Shown here one piece after another: positions 8,984 through 18,142 of a DNA stretch of 64,000 nucleotides (positions are counted from its first letter, which is position 1; every line of letters starts with the position of its first letter). The notes beneath the pieces were generated by a model. The model worked only from the letters and a program-made list of their open reading frames with translations, made no database searches and had not been told where the DNA came from. The translations under genes were made by a program, and so were the position numbers. Source of the stretch: Paenibacillus woosongensis (GTDB taxonomy: Bacteria; Bacillota; Bacilli; Paenibacillales; Paenibacillaceae); contig NZ_CP126084.1 in NCBI RefSeq assembly GCF_030122845.1, forward strand, positions 992,001 through 1,056,000, written 5' to 3'.

Positions 8984-9742
8984 ATGAAGCTGGTGTCATG
9001 GAATGTCAATGGACTAAGAGCATGCGTCAATAAAGGGTTTTATGATTATTTCCGGGCAGCGGATGCCGATATATTTTGCGTGCAGGAAACGAAGCTCCAG
9101 GCAGGGCAAATTAATCTCGAATTGGGCGAGGAGTATGAGCAGTATTGGAACTACGCGGAGAAGAAGGGTTATTCAGGTACGGCCGTATTTACTAGAATAA
9201 AGCCGTTGTCCGTGCGATACGGAATCGAGGAGGATTCAGAGCCGGAAGGGCGGATCATTACGCTGGAGTTCGAATCCTTCTATTTAGTGAATGTATACAC
9301 ACCGAATGCGAAGCGGGACTTATCCAGGCTGCCCTACAGGCTGGAGTGGGAGGAGCGGTTCCGACACTATTTGGTGGAGCTGGATCGCCATAAACCGGTT
9401 ATTGCCACAGGAGATATGAACGTGGCGCACCGCGAGATTGATATCAAGAACGCCAAGTCAAATGTCGGCAATTCCGGCTTCACGCTGGAGGAGCGGGAGA
9501 AAATGACGCAGCTGCTGGAGGCTGGGTTTATCGATACGTTCCGCTATTTTTATCCGGACCGGACGGATGTCTACAGCTGGTGGTCTTACATGCCGAAGGT
9601 CCGGGAGCGCAACATTGGCTGGAGAATCGATTATTTCCTGGCATCGGCCAAGCTCGGCGAAAGCCTGGTGGGTGCGCAGATCGATTGCCATGTGATGGGG
9701 AGCGATCATTGCCCTGTGGTGCTGGAGCTGGCGGATATTTAG
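8984..9742 (+). CDS. exoA: Exodeoxyribonuclease III (AP endonuclease)
   Basis: DNA repair nuclease of the Xth/ExoA family: cleaves at abasic sites and trims 3' ends. At 252 residues it has the family's normal length. Catalytic motifs are all present: SWNVNGLRA with the metal-site Asn near the start, CVQETKLQ (Glu of the metal site), TGDMNVAH (Asp/Asn), the Tyr-containing VNVYTPNA, WRIDYFL and the closing SDHCPVVLEL with the Asp-His pair. ATG 8984 with GGGAG ahead is preferred to the TTG at 8960, as the protein family begins MKLVSWN. Confidence 0.96.
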   Translation: MKLVSWNVNGLRACVNKGFYDYFRAADADIFCVQETKLQAGQINLELGEEYEQYWNYAEKKGYSGTAVFTRIKPLSVRYGIEEDSEPEGRIITLEFESFYLVNVYTPNAKRDLSRLPYRLEWEERFRHYLVELDRHKPVIATGDMNVAHREIDIKNAKSNVGNSGFTLEEREKMTQLLEAGFIDTFRYFYPDRTDVYSWWSYMPKVRERNIGWRIDYFLASAKLGESLVGAQIDCHVMGSDHCPVVLELADI

Positions 9743-9764
9743 AGTTATTTATTTGAATATTCAC

Positions 9765-10175
9765 CTATGACAAGGGGCTAAAATGATCTTCTCTGGATGT
9801 CGATGGTGTGGAGGGCTGTACGGCGGCGGATGACCCGTCCGAACCGAGGGCACTGTCACTCGATTGCTCATACTGCTCCCTGGCTGCTTGGGAGATCGCG
9901 ACCGTATCTCCATGTTCATTCGTCGTTTCTTCTTCATTCACCGGCTCTTCCTTCTGCTCAGACTTCTCAAGCTTCTCAGTTGCTTTCACTTCAGGAAGAT
10001 GGGTCATGAGTTTCTCCATATTTTCGCCTTCTATTTGTAACTCCATATTTTTGACCATTTTTCTTTTTTCTGCATCTGATGCGCCACTTTGGGCTATCAT
10101 CATGATCTGTTCCAATCTGGATGGTGTTTTCTGCTGCATCGTATTTGCCGAGGATGACAAGGACTGGAAGTTCAT
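9765..10175 (-). CDS. Hypothetical hydrophilic protein
   Basis: Not recognised. 136 residues, rich in Ser, Gln, Glu and Lys, with no membrane segment. Residues about 20-65 look helical and possibly coiled coil. The stretch GDTVAISQAAREQYEQ near residue 90 resembles short motifs found in flagellar-associated small proteins, but this is too weak for a call. AAGGAAG lies eight bases before ATG 10175, which supports this strand over the overlapping plus-strand ORFs at 9797-10206. It is convergent with exoA. Confidence 0.65.
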   Translation of the reverse strand: MNFQSLSSSANTMQQKTPSRLEQIMMIAQSGASDAEKRKMVKNMELQIEGENMEKLMTHLPEVKATEKLEKSEQKEEPVNEEETTNEHGDTVAISQAAREQYEQSSDSALGSDGSSAAVQPSTPSTSREDHFSPLS

Positions 10176-10451
10176 TGGTTGCTTCCTTCTTTCTTCTATG
10201 TTTTGAGTCGTTTATGTTTTATATCGGATAGGCATTGCGATTAGTTAATATCTGGAAGTTGTTTCTGCGTAGCCCAAGAATCATTCGAATATTCATATTC
10301 CAACCATTCCATCAACTAGGCAAGCGTTGTTGTGCGGGGGCGGGAATCTTGGTGATAAGGGCCGGTTCAAGTTTTTCGAGGTCGGGAGTGATGTGCATCT
10401 ATATGACCTCAGATATCGATGGTAAAGAATTTTTTACGGTAAAATGCTAGG
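10176..10451. other. Gene-free stretch between hypothetical and DoxX genes
   Basis: No ORF with a credible ribosome binding site is seen on either strand; the plus-strand ORF at 10235 lacks one and has no recognisable protein features. The far end holds the DoxX terminator. Confidence 0.5.
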
Positions 10452-10488
10452 CAAAAAGAGGCTCCTGATCATTAGGAGCCTCTTCGCG
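10452..10488 (-). terminator. Rho-independent terminator of the DoxX gene
   Basis: On the minus strand AAGAGGCTCCT and AGGAGCCTCTT pair around an eight-base loop and run into TTTTT, about 32 bases after the DoxX stop. Confidence 0.88.
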
Positions 10489-10519
10489 TTGTAATCATAA
10501 GCGGACAGTGCCTTAAAAT

Positions 10520-11098
10520 TTATGTTGCATCAGCTTGATCGCCCTTATTGCGTCTGCTCCATGGCGTACCTAGAAGCGGCAGTGCCCAGCGGTCCAGCCC
10601 ATACCATCCCGCAACCTTCCAGGCCAGCACAATCCACGTAGCGAGTATGAACAATAGCGGATTCGTACTCAAGGTGCCTGCAAACAGGAAGCTGGCATTC
10701 ATGAAGGCGCCGAAGAAGGCGGCGATCCCCGTCAATAAACCGAGAATGAGGCCAAGCCCCACTAGCAGCTCGCCGAAGGCAACGAGGTAAGAGAACAGCG
10801 TGGCGTTCGGCAGTACCATGTTTTCCAGAAATGACGCATACCATCCGGTTACGTCTTTTCCTTCTGCGGATTTGCCGACCGCTCCTTTAACAAATCCCGT
10901 CAGTCCTGCGCCGGCATTGCTCCCAACCCATTGATCGCTCGTTACCTTATGCCAACCCGCGCTTAACCAGGCATAGCCTAAGTACAAGCGAATGATTAGC
11001 CAGATGGACGCAGACCGGGTGCTGCTAAACAGGAATTTGGATACCGGATTTTCAGGAACAATGATGTTTTTACCTTTGAAATCTTCTTTGATCGCCAT
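10520..11098 (-). CDS. DoxX-family membrane protein
   Basis: 192-residue membrane protein with four hydrophobic segments. Features of DoxX/thiosulfate-quinone-oxidoreductase-like proteins are visible: the first helix with RLYLGYAWLSAGWHK (about 40-54), the region ending WYASFLENMVLPN, and the third and fourth helices FGELLVGLGLILGLL and GAFMNASFLFAG. A charged N-terminal extension of about 35 residues precedes them. The start codon ATG 11098 follows a GAGGAGATGA ribosome binding site. Roles proposed for the family concern redox homeostasis; none can be assigned here. Confidence 0.85.
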   Translation of the reverse strand: MAIKEDFKGKNIIVPENPVSKFLFSSTRSASIWLIIRLYLGYAWLSAGWHKVTSDQWVGSNAGAGLTGFVKGAVGKSAEGKDVTGWYASFLENMVLPNATLFSYLVAFGELLVGLGLILGLLTGIAAFFGAFMNASFLFAGTLSTNPLLFILATWIVLAWKVAGWYGLDRWALPLLGTPWSRRNKGDQADAT

Positions 11099-11210
11099 TT
11101 CATCATCTCCTCATTATTTCACTTTTTAACTATTCAAATTTTATCGTACCCCATTTACAGCAAACAGAAAAGGAGAATGATGGATATTTTGGTTCGCCAT
11201 AGGAGCAATC

Positions 11211-11247
11211 TTGACGTATTTTTTTTCCTGCTCTACGATGTAGGAAA
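11211..11247 (+). promoter_or_regulatory. Probable promoter of the GH8 gene with overlapping inverted repeat
   Basis: TTGACG (11211-11216) and TACGAT (11234-11239) are 17 bases apart and fit a sigma-A promoter. An inverted repeat, TTTCCT (11225-11230) and AGGAAA (11242-11247), flanks the -10 element and could be an operator. The second part is inference. Confidence 0.55.
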
Positions 11248-11307
11248 TATATGGAAGGGGGCGAGGACCCGTATTTATTATTTACGACAAGGGAGGAGTC
11301 ATTTATT

Positions 11308-13467
11308 ATGAAATTCGTTGGGTCAAGAAATACTCAACCTAGTTTACGTTTTACTTTAATCGTTTTCCTGTGCATGTCGGTACTGGCCGCTCCGATAAGC
11401 TTCCTGGTTTCAGGCATGCATACTGCTCATGCAGCAGGAGAGATGAAACCGTTTCCGCAAGAGGTCAATTATCCCGGTATCATTAAGCCGAACCATGTTA
11501 GCCAAGCGTCCATGAACTCTTCTGTAACGGCCTACTATGATTATTGGAAAGCCAAATATTTAAAAAACAATCTGGCCTCCCTGCCTGGCGGTTACTATGT
11601 CAAAGGAGAAATTACAGGAAGCCCGGATGGATTTATTCCGCTGGGTTCTTCCGAAGGACAGGGATTCGGCATGGTCATCACAGTTTTAATGGCTGGGTAC
11701 GATCCGAATGCACAAACAATTTATGATGGCCTGTTCAAAACGGCTAGAGCTTACCGCAGCTCATCGAATCCGAATCTGATGGGCTGGGTCGTGGCTGATA
11801 ACGTTAGGGCGCAAGGGCATTTCGGGTCCGCTACAGACGGTGACCTGGACATCGCCTACTCCCTTCTGTTGGCCGATCGGCAGTGGGGATCAAACGGTGC
11901 CGTCAATTACCTGGCGGAAGCCAAAAAAATGATTACAGACGGCATCAAAGCCAGCTATGTCACATCGAACAACCGGTTGAATCTGGGGGATTGGGACTCC
12001 AAATCCGCGCTGAACACGCGGCCCTCCGACTGGATGCTTAGCCACTTGAGAGCCTTTTATGATTTCACGGGCGACCAGACATGGCTGAATGTGATCAATA
12101 ACTTGTACAATGTGTATTTCCAGGTGAGCGACACTTATTCTCCGACTGCGGGATTAATTTCTGATTTCGTCGTTGGCAATCCGGCAGTCCCGGCCCCCGA
12201 ATGGTATCTTAACGAATTCAAGGAGACGGACGAGTATTATTGGAACGCTGCCCGGGTGCCGCTGCGGATCGTTATGGACTATGCCCTGTATGGTGAAGCA
12301 AGAAGTAAAACGATTTCCGATAAAATCGCAGGATGGATCAAAGGCAAAACCGGCGGTAACCCTGCGAACGTAAGGGACGGCTATCAACTGAACGGAAACG
12401 CGATCGGCAGCTATGCCACCGCTGTATTCGTAGCGCCCTTCATTGCGGCAGGCACTTCGAACTCTGCCAATCAGGCTTGGGTGAATGCTGGCTGGGATTG
12501 GATGAAGAACGCCAAAGAGAGCTATTACAGTGATACGTATAATCTGCTGAACATGCTGTTCATCTCTGGCAACTGGTGGAAGCCCGTACCAGGGTTCGCA
12601 GCTGTAAACGGAAATCTGGCGGATAATCCCGGATTCGAGACGGGCGACACGACGGGATGGGCCTATTGGAGCAATAGCGGAACACCATTTCGGGTCGAAT
12701 CCGTTGAGACCCGTTCTGGCAACTACAGATTGACCCACTACAGCAACAATGCCGCCTACCAAGTGGTAACGTCCCAGTTGAAGACCGTTCCGAACGGAAA
12801 TTACACGTTATCGGTCTGGGTAAGATCGTCGGGCGGCCATAACGCGCTCCGCCTGTTCGCCAAAAATTACGGAAGCGCAGTGGAACTGCAGGCTAACGTA
12901 GGCTCGACAGCGCTAACTTCCTGGACGGAGTATGTTATTCCGAATATTCCGGTTACGAACGGCCAGATCGAAATCGGTGTATACTCGAACGCGAATGCGA
13001 ACAACTGGGCGGCTTTCGATGATTTCTACCTCACCCGGAACTATGTCAACAACCCTGGTTTTGAAACGGAGGACACTTCGGGCTGGATGGAGTGGCATGA
13101 CGCCGGGCTCGCACAAAGGGTAGAATACGGCGGACAATATACCGGCAGCTATAAACTGGTGCATCAACATTCGGCTGCCTATAAGCAGCTGACTTCGCAG
13201 ATACAGACTGTACCTAACGGATCGTACAAGCTGTCGGCCTGGTTCCGTTCCAATGGGGGACAAAAGGAGCTTCGCTTGTTCGCTAAAAACTTCGGCGGTA
13301 CAACCGAACTGCAGGCGAACTTGGGGGCAGCCTCGGTTACCTCCTGGACTCGCTATGACATTGACAACATTAACGTTACTAACGGGCAAATCGAATTTGG
13401 CGTATGGTCCGATGCCAATGCCAACAACTGGGCAGCTATTGACGACTTCATCTTGATCAAGAAATAA
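11308..13467 (+). CDS. Secreted GH8 chitosanase/beta-glucanase with two C-terminal CBM4/9-like modules
   Basis: 719-residue secreted hydrolase. The signal peptide (1-43) ends AHA-A. The GH8 domain spans about 46-432, with the acid Glu116 in SSEGQGFGM and the family signature SATDGDLDIAYSLL (174-187). Its start (MKPFPQEVNYPGIIKPNHV-like) and end (NLLNMLFISGNWWKPVP) match what I know of Bacillus GH8 chitosanases with side activity on beta-1,4-glucans, so chitosan is the favoured substrate and cellulose/lichenan the alternative. Two homologous modules of about 140 residues follow (437-575 and 577-719), each opening NPGFET and closing NNWAA-[FI]-DD, of the CBM4/9 jelly-roll type. Unlike the six downstream enzymes it has no CBM3. 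ATG 11308 is set by GGGAGGAG nine bases ahead. Confidence 0.9.
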   Translation: MKFVGSRNTQPSLRFTLIVFLCMSVLAAPISFLVSGMHTAHAAGEMKPFPQEVNYPGIIKPNHVSQASMNSSVTAYYDYWKAKYLKNNLASLPGGYYVKGEITGSPDGFIPLGSSEGQGFGMVITVLMAGYDPNAQTIYDGLFKTARAYRSSSNPNLMGWVVADNVRAQGHFGSATDGDLDIAYSLLLADRQWGSNGAVNYLAEAKKMITDGIKASYVTSNNRLNLGDWDSKSALNTRPSDWMLSHLRAFYDFTGDQTWLNVINNLYNVYFQVSDTYSPTAGLISDFVVGNPAVPAPEWYLNEFKETDEYYWNAARVPLRIVMDYALYGEARSKTISDKIAGWIKGKTGGNPANVRDGYQLNGNAIGSYATAVFVAPFIAAGTSNSANQAWVNAGWDWMKNAKESYYSDTYNLLNMLFISGNWWKPVPGFAAVNGNLADNPGFETGDTTGWAYWSNSGTPFRVESVETRSGNYRLTHYSNNAAYQVVTSQLKTVPNGNYTLSVWVRSSGGHNALRLFAKNYGSAVELQANVGSTALTSWTEYVIPNIPVTNGQIEIGVYSNANANNWAAFDDFYLTRNYVNNPGFETEDTSGWMEWHDAGLAQRVEYGGQYTGSYKLVHQHSAAYKQLTSQIQTVPNGSYKLSAWFRSNGGQKELRLFAKNFGGTTELQANLGAASVTSWTRYDIDNINVTNGQIEFGVWSDANANNWAAIDDFILIKK

Positions 13468-13502
13468 GGCTGACCCATATTCCGCCTGGCAATAACAGAC
13501 AA

Positions 13503-13533
13503 CGCGGCTCCTTTCAGGGGCTGCATTTTTTTT
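13503..13533 (+). terminator. Rho-independent terminator after the GH8 gene
   Basis: GCGGCTCC, a five-base loop and GGGGCTGC form an eight-pair stem with G-T pairs, followed by a run of eight or more T. It separates the GH8 gene from the next transcription unit. Confidence 0.85.
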
Positions 13534-13606
13534 GTGGAAGTTTACGAGTCCCTCTTTTTCTCTTAAACTTATAAATTATCTAGTATACACAATTTTTGGT
13601 AAATGA

Positions 13607-13631
13607 TATAATCGGATGTAGGCGCTTACAA
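13607..13631 (+). promoter_or_regulatory. Promoter -10 and CRE-like operator of the cellulase gene run
   Basis: TATAAT lies at 13607-13612 without a good -35. The near-palindrome TGTAGGCGCTTACA (13618-13631) matches the CcpA catabolite-responsive element TGWAANCGNTNWCA at all but one fixed position. Lying about where transcription would start, it fits a roadblock-type repressor site. A TTGACA at 13635-13640 could belong to a second promoter. Confidence 0.65.
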
Positions 13632-13708
13632 AAATTGACAAAAGAAAGGGGGCGCGTTCCAAAGAAAACGGAGCAGTATCATCCATCCTAGATTTTAAGG
13701 AGGGTATT

Positions 13709-15430
13709 ATGATGCTACTACAGTCAAGATTGTTAAGCTTATTCGGTGCGTTATTGCTGTTGGTTAGCAGTTTGCTGTGGCCCTCGGCAGCGCAGAAGGT
13801 CTATGCAGCTCCGGCGGGGGTAACGCCAGGGACGCTGTCGCAAGTCACGTCGTTCGGCAATAATCCGAGCGGCCTGAAAATGTACATCTACGTACCTCGC
13901 AACCTGGCCGCAAATCCCGCATTGCTGGTGGCTGTTCATTACTGCTCGGGCTCGGCCTCGGCATTCTACAACGGCTACGCACGTGACTACGTTACGGCCG
14001 CAGAGCAGTACGGCTACATCATCGTCTTTCCGGAGAGCACGCACAGCCAATACAGCAACTGCTTCGACGTTTGGAGTCCGCAGGCGCTTACCCGCGGCGG
14101 CGGCAGCGACCCGGTTGGCATCATGTCGATGGTGTCATGGACTGAGGCGAACTACAATATCGATTCAAGTCGAATCTACGTGATGGGCGCGTCTTCGGGC
14201 GCAATGATGACCAACGTCCTGCTTGCCGAGTACCCGGACGTCTTCGCTGCCGGGACTTCATTCATGGGCGTGCCGGCCACCTGCTTTGCCACCGGAAGTG
14301 CTACTAATTTCTGGAGCAGTCAGTGCGCGAACGGCCAGATTTCCAAAACCGCCCAACAGTGGGGCGATGCTGCCCGTGCGATGTACCCGGGCTACACTGG
14401 CAGCTATCCGCGCATCCAGCTCTGGCACGGAACTGCCGACAGTACGCTGAGCTACAATAACTTTGCGGAGGCTATCAAGCAGTGGACCAATCTGCACGGT
14501 ATCTCCGCCACCCCGGTCTTCACGGACAGCCCGCAGGCGAGCTGGACCCGCACTCGCTATGGCGGCAGTTCTGCCCAACCAGCGCTTGAGGCGATCAGCG
14601 TGCAGGGCGCCGGACATACCATTCCCGCGGCCGGGATGGTCGCCTACTCCATCGCCTTCCTAGGCCTGAACAGCAGCGGTGGAGGCAGCCCGACGGTACC
14701 GCCAGCCCCAACAGGTCTGACAGCCACGGCAGGCAACGCCAGCGTGTCGTTAAGCTGGGCGGCTTCGCCGGGTGCTGCCAGCTATACGGTGAAACGGGCG
14801 ACGATGAGCGGCGGTCCATACACGGACGTGGCGACTGGAATCACGGCGACGAGCTACACAAGCACCGGACTGACGAACGGTACGACATACTATTATGTCG
14901 TCAGCGCATCCAATAGCGCGGGGAACAGCTCGAACTCCGCACAAGCGAGCGCAACGCCGGCTAGCAGCGGCACGAATACCGGAAATCTTGTCGTTCAATA
15001 CAAAGCCGGGGATACGAATGCCACCGATAACCAGAGCAGACCTCATTTTAATATCAAAAACAACGGTACGACCCCCGTTAACCTGAGCAGCCTCAAGCTC
15101 CGCTATTACTTCACGAAGGATGGTACCGCGGACATGAACGCTTGGATCGACTGGGCGCAAATTGGCGCAAGCCATATCCAGATCGCTTTCGGCAGCCATA
15201 ACGGCACGAACTCGGATACGTACGTAGAATTGAGCTTCTCTTCTGGCGCAGGCTCGATTGCAGCGGGGGGCCAATCCGGCGAGATCCAGCTGAGAATGGC
15301 AAGGAGCGACTGGTCGAATCTGAATGAATCGAACGACTATTCTTACGATCCGACGAAAACGGCGTTCGCGGATTGGAATCGGGTTGTGCTGTATCAGAAC
15401 GGAGTACCGGTATGGGGAGTTCAACCATAA
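13709..15430 (+). CDS. Secreted CE1 acetylxylan/feruloyl esterase with FnIII and CBM3
   Basis: 573-residue secreted esterase removing acyl groups from xylan. Signal peptide to about residue 34 (YAA-PAG). The CE1 (PHB depolymerase-like) domain covers 40-322 with nucleophile Ser162 in GASSG, Asp244 in HGTAD and His303 in GAGHTIP. The wording of the active-site region (SSGAMMTNV, the CANGQ stretch, MYPGYTGSYP) recalls fungal and actinobacterial acetylxylan esterases. A Gly/Ser linker, one FnIII module (about 330-416) and a CBM3 (about 426-573) follow. AAGGAGGG lies four bases before ATG 13709. First gene of the CBM3 run; GH10 follows after 48 bp. Acetylxylan esterase is preferred to feruloyl esterase because of the fungal Axe-like wording. 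Confidence 0.88.
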   Translation: MMLLQSRLLSLFGALLLLVSSLLWPSAAQKVYAAPAGVTPGTLSQVTSFGNNPSGLKMYIYVPRNLAANPALLVAVHYCSGSASAFYNGYARDYVTAAEQYGYIIVFPESTHSQYSNCFDVWSPQALTRGGGSDPVGIMSMVSWTEANYNIDSSRIYVMGASSGAMMTNVLLAEYPDVFAAGTSFMGVPATCFATGSATNFWSSQCANGQISKTAQQWGDAARAMYPGYTGSYPRIQLWHGTADSTLSYNNFAEAIKQWTNLHGISATPVFTDSPQASWTRTRYGGSSAQPALEAISVQGAGHTIPAAGMVAYSIAFLGLNSSGGGSPTVPPAPTGLTATAGNASVSLSWAASPGAASYTVKRATMSGGPYTDVATGITATSYTSTGLTNGTTYYYVVSASNSAGNSSNSAQASATPASSGTNTGNLVVQYKAGDTNATDNQSRPHFNIKNNGTTPVNLSSLKLRYYFTKDGTADMNAWIDWAQIGASHIQIAFGSHNGTNSDTYVELSFSSGAGSIAAGGQSGEIQLRMARSDWSNLNESNDYSYDPTKTAFADWNRVVLYQNGVPVWGVQP

Positions 15431-15478
15431 GCAATATGCCGTGAATACGAATGTACGCAAGAGAGGAGATGAGCTTTT

Positions 15479-18049
15479 ATGAAAATGTTATCGCTTAGGG
15501 CAATGACGTTGCTCCTTGTCCTTTGCCTTATCGCTCCCCTGTATGCCGCGGTTCCTGCAGCGGCCAATACCGTTCTTCTTCAGCACGGCTTTGAGGACGG
15601 GACAACACAGGGCTGGGCTCCGCGAGGAGAAGATGAAATGCTGTCATCCTCCACCGGAACGGCTGCGCGAACCGGGACCAGGGGGCTGCACGTCAGCGGC
15701 CGTACCGAATCGTGGAATGGAGCATCCCTGGATGTTACTTCCCAAATGCAGGTCGGACAAACGTATTTATTCACCGGCTGGATCAAGCTGGCGTCCGGTT
15801 CAGGCACGGTGTACATGTCGCTCGATACGACCAAAAACGGGACAAGATCATACAGCCAGCTTTACTCCGCAACGGCAACGTCCGGCGGCTGGGTAGAATT
15901 CAAGGCGGAATACAAATATCGGGAACCGCTGGAGAACGTGTCCGTTTATTTTGAAGTACCGAACAACCCGACCGTCGACTTTTATTTAGACGACTTCCGT
16001 ATGGAGCAGCTCCCGGATCGTGGACCGATTACGATAGAGCCGGATATTCCATCCTTGAAGGACGTGTTCACGGGAGATTTCCTGTTCGGGGCAGCCTTTG
16101 AGAATTTCGAGTTAATCGAGGCGGCCGACCGTCAATTATTGACGAAACACTTCAACAGCTTGACGCCGGGCAATGTGCTGAAATGGGACAGCACCCAGCC
16201 TCAGGAGGGCGAGTTTAACTTTGACCCTTCCGATCAGGCCGTACAGTTTGCACTGGACAACGGTCAGCAGGTTCGCGGCCATACTCTGGTCTGGCACAAT
16301 CAGACGCCTGATTGGGTATTCCGCGACAGCAACGGCAATCTGGCCAGCAAGCAGCTGCTGTATCAGCGTATGGAAGCTCACATTAATGAGGTAGTCGGGC
16401 GATACAAAGGCAAAATTTATGCTTGGGACGTGGTCAATGAGGTGATCGACGCTTCCCAGCCTGACGGTTTGCTCCGCAGCTTATGGTATCAGATCGCAGG
16501 CGAGGAATATATCGAGAAAGCGTTCGAATACGCCCACGCGGCTGATCCCGACGCCCTGCTGTTCATCAACGACTACAATACGCACGAATCAGCCAAAAGC
16601 CAGGCGCTCTACAACCTGATCAGCCGATTGAAAGCGAAGGGCATTCCTGTTCACGGCGTCGGACACCAGACCCATCTCAAGATCAATTATCCGACGATGA
16701 GTGAGATCGATTCCTCTATAGCCAAGTTTGCGGCACTGAACATCAAACAGGAAATAACTGAGCTGGATATCGATATTTACAGCGACGATTCCACGAAGTA
16801 TGATACGCTGCCGGACAATCTGGCTCAGACGCAGGCGACCCGATACAAGCAATTGTTCGACGTCTTGCTCAAACACAAGGACAAGATCGACAACGTGACC
16901 GTTTGGGGCAAAGACGACGGAAACAGCTGGCTGCGGTCATTTCCGGTCAATCGCAACAACTGGCCGTTGCTGTTCGATGAACGTCTTCAGTCCAAACCGG
17001 CATATTGGGCTATTGTGAACGGCAAACCGACGCAGCAGCCTCCTGCCGCACCGATCGGCTTGATTGCCACAGCCGGCAACGCACAAGTATCCTTGGCCTG
17101 GAGCTCAGTCAGCGGCGCAACGAGCTATACGGTGAAGCGCGCGACGACGAGCGGCGGTCCGTACACGAACGTGGCGACCGGCCTGACGACGGCAAGCTAC
17201 ACGAACACCGGCCTGACGAACGGCACGACGTACTATTACGTTGTCAGCGCGTCGAACAGCATAGGTCAAGGCCCGGACTCCGCGCAGGTGAGCGCGACAC
17301 CGGCGGCCGGCACGCAGGTTCCGTCGGCACCGACCGGGCTGGCCGCGACAGCGGGCAATGCACAGGTGTCCTTGACCTGGAACGCGGTGAGCGGCGCAAC
17401 GAGCTATACGGTGAAGCGCGCGACGACGAGCGGCGGTCCGTACACGAACGTGGCGACCGGCCTGACGACGGCAAGCTACACGAACACCGGCCTGACGAAT
17501 GGCACGACGTACTATTACGTTGTCAGCGCGTCGAACAGCATAGGTCAAGGCCCGAACTCCGCGCAGGTAAGCGCAACGCCGACCGGTGGTTCAACCGCCT
17601 CGAACCTCGTGCTGCAGTACAGAGCGGCCGATACAAATGCAGCCGACAACCAGATCAAGCCGTCCTTCAACATCAAAAACAACGGTACTTCGGCTGTTGA
17701 TCTGAGCACGCTCAAAATCCGCTACTACTTCACCAAGGACGGTTCTGCGGCGGTAAACGGCTGGATCGACTGGGCGCAGCTCGGCGGCAGCAACATTCAG
17801 ATCTCGTTCGGCAACCATACCGGCACGAATTCGGATACGTACGTGGAGCTGAGCTTCTCGTCCGGGGCAGGCTCGATTGCGGCGGGCGGCCAATCCGGTG
17901 AAATCCAGCTGCGCATGTCCAAGACGGACTGGTCGAACTTCAACGAGGCGAACGACTACTCGTTCGATGGGACGAAGACGGCCTTTGCTGACTGGGATCG
18001 GGTCGTATTGTACCAGAACGGCCAAATAGTGTGGGGAACTGCTCCATGA
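15479..18049 (+). CDS. Secreted GH10 endo-1,4-beta-xylanase, CBM22-GH10-FnIII-FnIII-CBM3
   Basis: 856-residue multimodular xylanase. Order: signal peptide (1-29); CBM22-like module (about 31-178: HGFEDGTTQGWAPRG start, VDFYLDDFRM end); GH10 catalytic domain (about 192-515) with acid/base Glu321 in DVVNEVID and nucleophile Glu428 in ITELDIDI; two FnIII modules (about 523-608 and 615-703); CBM3 (about 707-856). The two FnIII copies are almost identical at DNA level, even in silent positions. Start ATG 15479 has GAGAGGAGAT ahead. It lies 48 bp behind the esterase, so they probably share a transcript and act together on acetylated xylan; CBM3 would dock the enzyme on cellulose next to xylan. Confidence 0.95.
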   Translation: MKMLSLRAMTLLLVLCLIAPLYAAVPAAANTVLLQHGFEDGTTQGWAPRGEDEMLSSSTGTAARTGTRGLHVSGRTESWNGASLDVTSQMQVGQTYLFTGWIKLASGSGTVYMSLDTTKNGTRSYSQLYSATATSGGWVEFKAEYKYREPLENVSVYFEVPNNPTVDFYLDDFRMEQLPDRGPITIEPDIPSLKDVFTGDFLFGAAFENFELIEAADRQLLTKHFNSLTPGNVLKWDSTQPQEGEFNFDPSDQAVQFALDNGQQVRGHTLVWHNQTPDWVFRDSNGNLASKQLLYQRMEAHINEVVGRYKGKIYAWDVVNEVIDASQPDGLLRSLWYQIAGEEYIEKAFEYAHAADPDALLFINDYNTHESAKSQALYNLISRLKAKGIPVHGVGHQTHLKINYPTMSEIDSSIAKFAALNIKQEITELDIDIYSDDSTKYDTLPDNLAQTQATRYKQLFDVLLKHKDKIDNVTVWGKDDGNSWLRSFPVNRNNWPLLFDERLQSKPAYWAIVNGKPTQQPPAAPIGLIATAGNAQVSLAWSSVSGATSYTVKRATTSGGPYTNVATGLTTASYTNTGLTNGTTYYYVVSASNSIGQGPDSAQVSATPAAGTQVPSAPTGLAATAGNAQVSLTWNAVSGATSYTVKRATTSGGPYTNVATGLTTASYTNTGLTNGTTYYYVVSASNSIGQGPNSAQVSATPTGGSTASNLVLQYRAADTNAADNQIKPSFNIKNNGTSAVDLSTLKIRYYFTKDGSAAVNGWIDWAQLGGSNIQISFGNHTGTNSDTYVELSFSSGAGSIAAGGQSGEIQLRMSKTDWSNFNEANDYSFDGTKTAFADWDRVVLYQNGQIVWGTAP

Positions 18050-18142
18050 ACCGGCACAGGGGAAAATTCCAGTCCCGCTCTCAATGCAGGGCGTACCGGC
18101 GGCATCCCTTGTTGAAATGAATATTCCTGGGAGGGATCAATA

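Noticed and set aside
9808..10206. 132-residue plus-strand ORF
   Set aside because: It overlaps the minus-strand hypothetical gene, which has the better ribosome binding site and more natural composition; the plus frame is Cys/Ser/Phe-rich.
17005..17700. Plus-strand ORF of 231 residues inside GH10 with Arg/Asp-rich repeats
   Set aside because: The repeats come from reading the duplicated FnIII DNA in another frame; the GH10 frame is certain.
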